From positions 8,420,001 through 8,484,000 of the forward strand of contig NC_064225.1 of assembly GCF_023101765.2 (NCBI RefSeq): a DNA stretch of 64,000 bases, given 5' to 3'. The position numbers were made by a program, and so were the translations under genes. Under the pieces are notes generated by a model, which had not been told where the DNA came from, ran no database searches, and worked only from the letters and a program-made list of their open reading frames with translations. The DNA comes from Spodoptera frugiperda (Eukaryota > Arthropoda > Insecta > Lepidoptera > Noctuidae). This document shows positions 16,913 through 28,900 of the stretch, piece after piece (within the stretch, counting starts at the first letter, position 1; every line of letters begins with the position of its first letter).

Positions 16913-19900
16913 CTGGAAATACAGTAATATTACAATAAGGAGTAGATCTGAGTATGTAGCCTTTTATAAGGTTGTTTATAGGAGAGGCTGGCACATTACC
17001 TGGACGCTTTCCTCTTGAAACCCATGGAATCATCAATCATCAATGGATTTTTTTTTGAGGGGGGAAAGTCATCCAATGACTTCTTCCGCCTTGGGTGTTG
17101 CGGAAGTGAGTGTCAGACTCTTACTGGCTAAAAACCACCCCGTTCCTTCTCCTGCTTTGAGCCGGAGTCCCGGTAACCTTTTACGTTGTCCGCAGCTCCG
17201 GATGCAACGCAACGCTTGCGTTGTGTGAGTGAGACTACCGAAGGCTCAATTCCCCCTGCTCAATTCCCCCTACCCAATCCCCGATTCCCCAACAACCCTT
17301 AAATCCATGACCCCCAAAGGGCAGCAATGCCCTTGTAACGCCTCTGGTGCTTCAAGTGTCCATAGGCGGCGGCGATTGCTTACCATCAGGTGATACGTAT
17401 GCTCGTTTACCGGCGGCGTGTTCCATAAAAAAAAATATAGGGCTTCGGCTCAAAAACCAGGAGTAGGCGGGGTGGTTTTTAATCAGCAAGAGTCTGACAT
17501 TCCCTCTTGCCCAAGGTGGGAGAAATCCCGAGATACAAAAAGAACGATAATTTTCCCCCTCAAAACAGATCATAGCAAGTTATTATTATCATCAACCGGG
17601 AAACGTCCATTGCTGAAAAATGGTCTTCTCCTTAGAAGGGGGATGGGGTAGACAGCTTGGGGATCGCAGTTAGATTACGGTTATATAATAATTTGGGTTG
17701 TTGCTGCCGATCTCTCCCTGTCTGGTCACAGTCTTAGAGGACGTACCAGGTATCCGTCCAAAATATTAAGTGACAATTAATATAAGTAAAACGTCGATGT
17801 AACGCCACGCCTTGTATTCCCGAAGGGGGTAGGTAGAGGTGGGCATTACGGCACGTAATGTCGCTATACAATGTACACCCACTATTCACCAATTGTGTTA
17901 TAGTGCGACAGCCGGACGACAGGTCTCGGGTTTGATTCCCGCGTCGGGTAAAGTATTGCTGGGATTTCGGGTTTTCGACAATTACTCATTAGTAGCTTTG
18001 AGCTTAGAAATGTGCCCGGTATATGGCAAAAAGTTCACCCTCTATTACATTGGACTTACAGCATAAATTGTAAAAAGTACATTGTACAATGGTATTATGT
18101 GCCATATTATATCAAAGCACCTCTGCCTACCTCTTCTAAGATAAAAGGCTTGACATTATTACAAGTGAATACTCACAATATAGCTCAGTTCCCCGAAGCC
18201 CATCTTGACAGTGTGCGCCTCGACCTCCTTGGCCAAGTGTTCCTGCACGGTGCCCCGCAGGTCGATGTACTCGCACGAACTGTTCGCGAAGTGGAACGTT
18301 ATCGCTTTGCGGTAGTTCTGCAACAAATGTGTAGATATACTTATATTGTGTTGAGGATTGTCGATACTTCGTCTATACGGAGTCTGGAATTAGATTCAGT
18401 GCGTGAGGTTCCTTTATTACATGGGACTTAAACATATAACTGTTCCCTTAGTACGAATTAATTTTACGTTGAACGAAACCGAAACGAGAGCGCGTTCGGA
18501 GCTTTGATTGGCCGGCGCGAATGAACCATCTAATCAGAGCGTCGAACGCGCTCTCGTTTCGATGTCGTAAAACGGAAAGTTAACTCATACTAATGGTACT
18601 GGTTTAAGTAGGTGTTTCACTTCTACTTATCAGTTTGGGCGTCACTTGACATTCTTATTCAACTCTACCAAGAATACCTACGTTTTTAACTAAAAATCAT
18701 GGTTTACTCATAAATATTAATGGAGAAAAGCTCTACTCGTTTCGAGTCACAATTAGACGTACGACGTAGGCTCACGCTCACGTCATACGTATGATCTACA
18801 TTTTTCGTAGATTTAGATATTTTAGTAGGTAACCTACATATGTATTATTCAGAATTAAAATGTTCTTCCAATTAGTTCAGTACATTTTGTGTCTACATTT
18901 TGTATGATTGATTATATGTTTTTCACAAACATGCAATCCTCTCAGTAATATCTTCACTTTCAAGTTAAACTTTTGTGCGTCACTGTTGGCTATACACGAT
19001 AAATAAAAAGCTAGTTAGGTTAGCTATTCAACGGATGACGTCATACATCCTACATCGCACATGTGAAGTTTATATGCGAATGCGAGACATGGATAAAAAA
19101 TCCCAACGGACAACAGTTGCCCGCCAGGCCTGGTCGGAGGATCCTCCTTTCATTAGGGAACTTTACTCTTTGTCCTACTATGCTATGGGATAGCGAAGAT
19201 TTTGTCGTTACCTTAGACACATTAGGTCCGGACCCATGCAGTAGGTAAGGATGCAGGAACACGGTGTCTCCGGGACTCATCTCGAGGTGCACTCTCTGGT
19301 CTAGCGGAGCTATTGCTTCTTCATCCACTCCGTGGTACAATTTCAGGGCGTCCTGCAAATAAGAATAAATTTATTAATGAACTTCACAATCATCATGGTC
19401 TTATACTATATCACAATAATTTGTTTAATTTTGGTGTTGTCATCAAGTGTATCGGTAGCCCCCAAACTAGGATAATCCTGTATCTTGGGGACTTGACTAA
19501 TTCTTACTCATTCTAGATTACACCTCTGTTATCAGATTTTAGAAAATTTTTAGATGTTTCAATTAAGTCTGACACAGCGACGTCACGCCTTTTATCCCCA
19601 AAAGGGTAGGCAGAGGTGCTCATTACGACACGTAATGCATATGTATAATGTATAGACCCACTTTTTACCATTTGTGTTAATAGTCCCATGTAATAGGGGT
19701 GAGCCTATACTATTGCCATATACTGGATACAATTACAGACTCCGTGCTTCCTGATAACTGAGAAATTTTCGAAACTCCGAAAAAGCCCAGTAATACTTTG
19801 CCCGACCCCGGGAATCGAACCCGAGACCCCTTTTTTATCTCATATTTAAAATAGTTCTAGTTATTAGCACCCCCTATTACATGGGACTTATAACACATTT

Positions 19901-22900
19901 GGTGAAAAGTGGCTCTACACAGTACAGCGGCATTACATACCATAATATGCACCTCTGCCTTCCCCTCGGGGATTAAAGGCGTGACGATAGAAGTTTTTTT
20001 TTTTTTATGAGACATGCCGGTAATCGAGCAGACGTATTACCTGATGGTAAGCAATCGCCGCCGCCCATGGACACTTGAAACACCAGAGGCTTTACAAGTG
20101 CGTTGCCGGCTTTTTGGGACTTAGGAATTTAAGGGTTGTTGTTCGGGAATGGGGATGGGGAAGGGGGAATTGGGCCTCCGGTAACCTCACTCACACAACG
20201 TAAGCGTTGTTTCACGAAATAAAAAAGCTTAATACCTTCTTCCCTTGATGTTGGTAGAGCACGGCCGCCTTGTGCGAGCCGGGCACTGCGTACAGACACC
20301 CATTCTCTACGGTGACGTGGTCCACGGCCGTCCACGCGCCGATGATCTTCTCGGCAGGACGGAATGGGAAGTAGAATAGGTCCTGGGGAGTACATATAGA
20401 GGAGTTACTTCATCATCATTTTCATTATTAAGTAAGTAAATATACACGGTGTAACAAAAAGGGGGTATACATATCAAGTGCACGGTTTCTAGATAACATA
20501 ACCAACGATACGGGAAGGGTTTTTTAAACTCATGTTTTCATGGAGCGAAGTTATGAATTTTTCCAATACATAAAATTCCAGAGAGAGACCGAACATTTGG
20601 AAATTACATCAATACATTACTAGTAAGAAATCAGCTGATCGGTGTCAGTCTCTTACTCCTGGTATTTCTTCGAACAAAGAAAAAAGGGTTCCGGATATTT
20701 ATTTGAAAAGTAAATTCTGCCGGGTCGTGGTAGCCCGGAGGTTTAAGACGCCCGTCTTCATCTTACCGCACTTTCATGCATCTCATGAATGAGAGTGCGG
20801 ATTCGAAACCTACCATCGGCAAGTACCAATGTGATTTTTTCCCAGTTATATGTGCTTTCTAAAATTATTTAGACCACTGACAAACGGTAAAGGAAAACAT
20901 CGTGGGGAAAGAGGCTTATAATTTCTAATAATAAGTTTGAAATCGCCAATCCGCATTTAGCAAGCGTGGTGAATAATACTCAAACCTTCTTCGTGTGAGA
21001 AGAGGCTTTAGTCAACAGCGGCCACTTATAGGCTGATGATGGATGGAAATATAGAAATAAAATACTGCATCGTTGGCATAGTGGCTGGGCAACTAATTAC
21101 TTGACGCTGGTTTTAAAAAGGTTTTTATATGCTACGGGACATTTTATAGGTGATAGTTCTTCACTGCTCGCCTTATACTGTCAGTAGTGAGCGTCAGCCG
21201 CTCAATTTCAGTTGCAGTCAGGAGTTAAAGCATTCGAAAATTCCCTTTTGTTTCATTTTTGTTACTCATCATTTTTGTGAGACAGTTTTTAGATGATACT
21301 TAACAAAAAAAGCCACTTCATATTCGTTGTTTAATATAGGGTGACGTGACTGGTAATTAGTGAACGATATTTAAACACGTGATTGTACTCATGATTATAA
21401 ACAACTTTCCCGAAGAAACTTTTATTTTATACTCATTAGTTCCATTCGTACCACAAAAACCTAACCTTTAGGTATTTTAGAACTTTACGCACGTGTGCTA
21501 TTGAAATTCTGATTGTAGGTACATTATATGAATGGTAACTATCTTGTTATTACACGAACCTGGTGCGGCGGATGTCGCGAGGCCCCGGGCGGTTTGTTGA
21601 TGAACATGCTGTTGACGGCGGTGATGTCGTCCCCGATTAGTGTATCCTACAAATATCTTGTTATTACACCGACCTGGTGCGGCGGATGTCGCGAGGCCCC
21701 GGGCGGCTTGTTGATGAACATGCTGTTGACGGCGGTGATGTCGTCCCCGATTAGTGTATCCTACAAATATGTTGGTACTACACCAACCTGGTGCGGCGGG
21801 TGTCGCGAGGCCCCGGGCGGTTTGTTGATGAACATGCTGTTGACGGCGGTGATGTCGTCCCCGATTAGTGTATCCTACAAATATATTGATATTACACCAA
21901 CCTGGTGCGGCGGATGTCGCGAGGCCCCGGGCGGCTTGTTGATGAACATGCTGTTGACGGCGGTGATGTCGTCCCCGATTAGTGTATCCTACAAATATAT
22001 TGATATTACACCGACCTGGTGCGGCGGGTGTCGCGAGGCCCCGGGCGGTTTGTTGATGAACATGCTGTTGACGGCGGTGATGTCGTCCCCGATTAGTGTA
22101 TCCTACAAATATGTTGTTATTACACCAACCTGGTGCGGCGGATGTCGCGAGGCCCCGGGCGGTTTGTTGATGAACATGCTGTTGACGGCGGTGATGTCGT
22201 CCCCGATGAACTGCGACAACACGGACAACAGCCGCGGGTGCTCGCCGTACTGGATGAACACGTCGTCGTACAGCAGCTCTTGGATCTGAAGATAGAGATG
22301 ATGAAATAAAAGATTTTGAAACACACACACAACGTCACGTCTTTTATCCCCGAAGACAGAGGTGCACATTATGGCACGAAATGCCGCTATACAATGTACA
22401 CCCTTTTGTGTTATCAGTCCCATGTAATAGGGGGTGAGCCTATTGCCATATTACACATTGTGTAGCGGCATTACGCACCGTAATGTGCACCTCTGCCTAC
22501 TTCTTCGGGGTTAAAAGGCGTGACGTTGTAAAATATTATTATAACTTTTGTGAGACGTACTAAATTAATTATTATGTTACCGATACTCAGAAATAAAAGG
22601 TTTTGAAAAAAATATGATATGAGTGAGATTTGGAAATTTTTAACGTTTTAGTGTTTTCTTTGCATCACCCTTCTTGGGCCCAAATTTGGAGTAGTCCAAA
22701 GTATTAATTAGGTCTTTAAAAAAAAACCCAGTACCGACTTAATTACAGTACCAATTATTTTGACAGTAGCTACTGCCTGCGACTTCGTCCGTGTTAACTT
22801 CCGACAGAATTTGGGTCTTTTTCAAAAACATTTTTTTTTAAAGGAAACTTAAGTTACTCCTTAGTATACTAGCTATCTGCCAATAATATTTCAGAGATTA

Positions 22901-25900
22901 GTCAGAACAAACAGACAGACAGAAAAATATTATTTTGGTGTAATTGTATCGTTTGTATATTAATATGCACGTGGTAAATAGCGGTTATTTCAACGTTACA
23001 AACAGACCCATATCAGGTTATTATTCACCTTGAACAATGAAATACATACCTTATTAATATACTCTTCAGGTTTCAAATTCTGTGCGACTAAGGTTGGCTC
23101 TTTGATTACCCTCACATTGCCAACTGGGACTATTCCTTTACACATTTGTATGAAACGCTGTCTGAAATTAAAGAAAAATACAGATTTAGCAAAAGGATTA
23201 ATGTAACTGTTTGACGAGGTAACCCGACCATTTTCGAGGCTGTTTTGGGGCTCATAGTTATGAGAAGTATGCGTAACAAACGACTAAAACAATTTTAGTT
23301 TTAACTAGACATTATAAAAAGTGAGTAAATAAAATAAAGTGATTATTATTTCATTGTACTGAAATGTCGACAAAGTAATTACTTTTTGACTGAAGAAACT
23401 ACCCAAAAAACAGTGTTGACATCATGCACATAATTAATATTAAACATAATTACTTATTTTTAATATTAATACAAAACATTACACAATACAAGTAAATAAT
23501 AAAATGCACATAATTTCAGGAATATTCACGAATTTGATAACAATAGAGACTAATATATGAGATATTATTTAAAAACATATACTTAAAAAAAACTATTTTA
23601 ACAAAAAAAAACCGACTTCAAAAAATAAATATTCCAAAACAAATTAATATGCACTAAAAAGTAAAAGAAATAATTGCGTATTTTTCAACAACTTAATAGA
23701 TCAACTAACTTTACTAACTCATCACACACATTATAATGTAAGTAGGTACAATTATTGTTACTTCTGGAGTCGGTGTCAGCCAACTAAGATAGGTTTGTTA
23801 TTTACCTATTATCACAACAAAACATTACAGTTTTACACCAGTTGTAAGTAGGTACTTAACCACCACTCCGCCCGTGCCGTGCCCGTGCCGTGCTAGTTGT
23901 TGGCGTTTCCTAGGCTGACACCGACTCCAAAAATAACAATAATTGTACCTACTTACATTATAATGTGTGATGAGTTAGTAAAGTTAGTTGATCTATTAAG
24001 TTGTTGAAAAATACGCAATTATTTCTTTTACTTTTTAGTGCATATTAATTTGTTTTGGAATATTTATACTTTGAAGTCGGTTTTTTTTTGTTAAAATAGT
24101 TTTTTATTTCTTGATTTTTAGTGAATTATTTATTTGAGTATGGGTAGACCTATTAAACGCGTTGCGCATATGAGACAGCGCCGTTTGTATCATTAATATT
24201 AATATCTATCCATATTGACGCATAAGTACATTATTTTCAAATGTATATTAACCTGATACCCTTACTTATGATCTGCTGAGCCGACAGCTGACAGTAACCT
24301 GTTCATAAGCCACATACATAGTTGGTTGTCAAACACACAAACAGATTAGGTAGATACCTACATATACAGTCATGTAACTCAGACAGCACATCAAGCTACC
24401 CATCATTCTATACCAGATATGCTACTATCTGTCTGAATTTTATGGTTACCGAGAAAGATAAGCTAGTATGCATCACTTAAATGTAAACGCAGAGCTCATT
24501 CTGCTCATTTTTAAGGAGTTCCATGGATTATCTTCCACATTTATAATCAGACTTTGAAAACAATTATATGGGACCACACTGACATCGTACTCTTTCAAAC
24601 ACAAAAAAAAATCTCAAATCGGACTATAACTGCCGGAGATATGCATTTGTCAAACACAAACTGATTAGGTACCTATATACACATGTAAATCAGACAGCAC
24701 ATCAAGCTACCCATCATTCTATACCAGATATGCTACTATCTGTCCTGAATTTTATGGTTACTCAGAAAGATAAGCTAATATACATCACTTAAACTCAAAC
24801 GCAGAGCACATTCTGTTCATTTTTGAGGAGTTCCCTGGATTATCTTCCACATTTATGGTCAGACTTTAAAAAAAAATATATGGGACCACACTGACATCGT
24901 ACTCTTTCAAACACAAAAAGAATTTCTCAAATCGGTCTATAACTGCCGGAGATATCGATTAACATACATAAAAAAAAAAATACGGTCGAATTGAGAACCT
25001 CCTCCTTTTTTTGAAGTCGGTTAAAAATAATTAGATAGACCAGGATTTCCCAAACTATGGGTCGCAAGCGAATTTTTAGTGAGCATTGTCTATAGAATGA
25101 CACTTTTTTTTTAGTAGGGAAAATCTTCTAATGCCTTCTCCCGATTCGTATTGTTACTAGTACCGTTTTGTATTTTAAGGAACTTGATTTAGATAGGTCG
25201 TAGTCCAAACAGCTTTGGGAATCTTTATTTAAAAACTAGCGGACCCGACAGACGTTGTCCTGTCTACACGTTAATCTGGGGGCACGGCAGTGCCCGCCAA
25301 GTCGAGCAAAAAAAAAGCGGCACGGCCGTACCATCCTTTTCTCGAAGAAATTCGGGCCTTTTTCGACCCCCTATAATTCGGTTGTGGATAAAGCAAGAAA
25401 CCTGAATCTTCAGTAACTAATCCGGCATTGTATAAACACGGAATATTTAAAATTTCAGTCAATTTGAACCAGTAGTTTAAGAATGACAACTTGTTAAAGT
25501 TTCTAAATTTTGTCACTCACTGACTCACCGATCATCAAAAGTCCAAGGCACTTCTAGCAGACTTAGAAGCTTCATATTTGGAATACATATAGAGTTTAGT
25601 GTCTTAATCATGGGAAAACTTAAATATTTTGTAATTTCGGTCCAGTTTTCCAAATACACCAACTGCATAAATAACTTTGTAATCCCATATATTTATATGG
25701 GATTACAAAGTTATTGATGCAGTTGGTGGTTGGTGGTGGTTATAAATTTAATAGGTGTAGATAGGTACCTACCATATGAGGCAAGGGAGGGGGTATAGGG
25801 TGGGTAAGGGTGTGTTTAGCCCATGAAACTGAACAACATTATTGACATGTCTTGAAGTACGAAAATCTAATAAAACAATATATTATAATTTAAATCTGTT

Positions 25901-28900
25901 ATATATAAGAAAGGCTCTACAAAAAGAAGTGAGATCCCATCAAAAACATCCTGTAAAAAACCCAAGTCTCGCAGCTCAGTCTTTCTACCGTCAAAAGTTG
26001 TGAGATCCATGTAATACCAAGTCGGTTAATCTATTTAGTGTCTACTTGAAGGACCTTCTGTCTTAAGTTATTACATAAGTTATTATCATGCCAATATTAA
26101 AAATATTTAACGTTTTAAACAAATAGATCGACTTGGACATCGCATGAAAACAAAATGAATATTACAATATTATATTAGATTCTTTAGTCTCTCGCGCCTC
26201 ACGCGATTGAAACTCTCGTTCCTGTTGGTCGCTGGCCCGTCGTGCTGTGTAGTGTGATACATACTAATAATCAAATCAAGCGATGTCCAAGTCGATCTAT
26301 TTGTTTAAAACGTTAAATATTTTTAATATTGGCATGATAATAACTTATGTAATAACTTAAGACAGAAGGTCCTTCAAGTAGACACTAAATAGATTAACCG
26401 ACTTGGTATTACATGGATCTCACAACTTTTGACGGTAGAAAGACTGAGCTGCGAGACTTGGGTTTTTTACAGGATGTTTTTGATGGGATTTGAAAATTTT
26501 AAACTTTTTTTAATAAGCTAAAACATTCTGGACCTTTTTGATGAAAATTGTTATTCAAATGTTATGACAATATCTAACGTCATTAATATTTGACACTGCG
26601 ATGGTAGCGCCGTCCGTCGGATCCGATGTCAAACATTCCAAAATCAACAACTACTAATAAATTAAAAATTAATTAAAAAAACATTGTCCATCGGACAAAA
26701 TTGTGAATCTAAACCATTCTCAGATCCTCTTGAACACACACAAAAAGTTTCATCAAAATCCGTCTAGTCGTTTAAGAGGAGTTCAGTGACATACACACGT
26801 ACAGAAGAATTATATATATAAAGATGATATAAAAGACCACAATATCAAATATATCTTAATAAGCAATGTAGGCCTTATAAAGTACTAGGGAAGCCCTGTG
26901 TAACAGGCGAAAGTAGCTCTAACATATATAATAACTTATATTATTTAATGAGTTCAATAACACTGTATCTCTATGTACATTAATGGAAAATAATATATGT
27001 ACTTAGAATAATATCAACAATGTATTAAAGTGAAATAATCAGATTATCACTGGAAATTATTTGTGCAGAGAATGATACGACTGTTATCTTGTGATTATAA
27101 GTATTTATATTCAATGTAAATAACACAATAGGTAAATCTTAATGCTGATGTTTTTGTATGTGCTTTAGAAATATATTATAATGATTTTCTAAGGATTTTA
27201 TTTTATAATTGTAACTACTTAGGTAAATATATTATATTAAACCATATTAACTAAATAATAATAATAACTATGACTAAAATATTAACAACTTAAAAATACC
27301 TTAAAAGGAAATAAAAACTAACTTAATGCGTTAAATGTCCTCCTCAGAGTCACGAGGAAGTAAAGATTTGTAAAATCAAGAATGATATTTCAAGATTGAC
27401 TAGACAAATGATTTTTTACATGGTTTCTAGGTGCAACTAATAAAAATCTTCAATAGATGAGCTTTACAATTTTCATAGTACTGTTAGGCTTGTGTGTGAT
27501 AGTTGCTTTGAAGTAAAAACTTTCTTTCCGAATTCTTTTTAAGTTTGGAAACGAAATGATATTGCAAAATATGTGGAGAATGAATAATTGTACCACCTAT
27601 GGGACCATCCCTTTTTTATTAATTTTTTTTATGTTAAATGGGCCGACGTTTGGCCGCTATCTCGCCTGATGGTAAGTGATGATGCGGCCTACGATGGAGC
27701 ACATATAAATAGTTGCTTGATTGATTGTATTCTTCTATTCTCAACTACCAATCCTTAGAATTAAAATAATTATATCATTTATGTTAAAACTTACTTGTAA
27801 CTGTATAGAGAAGTGAAATCAATCAACTCCTTTATAACTAGGAAGCCATTGTCCTCGTAGAACTTGATTTGTTCCGGAGACAATATGTAGTTGTCCGACT
27901 GTTCTGCAAATACTCTGGAAACAATAGAAACATACTTATTATTTATTAACCAACTTCAAAAAAGGATTCTCAGTTTGACCTGTATATATGTATGTTTGTA
28001 TCTCGCGTTTGTCTGAACCGATTTAGATGCTGTTTTTAGCATAGTATTTTTCAGACTTAGGGGCTGATTTTAGGTATATTACCTGACTTAAAGAAATGGA
28101 GGCGGTAAAGAAAATTGAAGGTTGAAAGATTTTTATTTAACATCTAATATATTTTACTGTATCTGGTCTTTATTACATAGGATCATCAACAGTATTATTA
28201 CAGTTTGTGTTTATGTTTGTTGTTCAATCAAGTCAAAATAGCTGATGGGATTGGAAATAAATTTATAACAGGGGTAGAGTATGGTCTGGACTAACGCATA
28301 GGCTACTTTTATCCCACACAAATGTGGGTGAAGCTGCAGGAGCTATTGGTCATATCGAAGCATATGTAATGCAAACAATCAACTTTTTTCACTTCATAAT
28401 ATCAATAAAATAAATGTAATAAGTGTAGCATCCTTTAGGAAACAGTCTGATACCGCTATCAAATAATTGGCAATATCATAATGATTGTATTGTTTTTAAT
28501 GAAAGTAAAAATATCATGTACTCATTTATATCTATACTAATATATTATAAAGCTGAAGAGAATTTGTTTGTTGGTTTAAAATTGTGTGCATTAATCTCTG
28601 GAACGACTGGTCTGATTTGAATAATTATTATTGTTTTGGATAGTGCATTTATTGATGAAGGCTATAAGCTATAAAATATTACGCATGACCTAAGGAGCCA
28701 AGCATAGAGGGTGAAACTGCACAGAAGTAGCTAGTTGCTTATAAGTAGATAAAATGGACTTTGTGACAATGTCATTGTTTCTAACAACTTTAAACATAAT
28801 TTTTTTTCTTCAATATTTTATTTATGCAGTCCTTTCTTTGTCAGTTTCACTAAAATAGATATAAAGCGCTTGTTTCTTGAATAAACATTGCTGTATTAAG

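Noticed and set aside
21537..22208. CRISPR-like regular array
   Set aside because: Units are contiguous 114-bp copies without unique spacers, derived from an exon, in an animal genome.
21498..22328. 276-aa (minus) and 253-aa (plus) open frames with perfect internal repeats
   Set aside because: They arise because the 114-bp period is a multiple of three. The real coding frame is a different minus-strand frame that ends exon 4 at 22130, and the repeat-frame peptides have no family resemblance.
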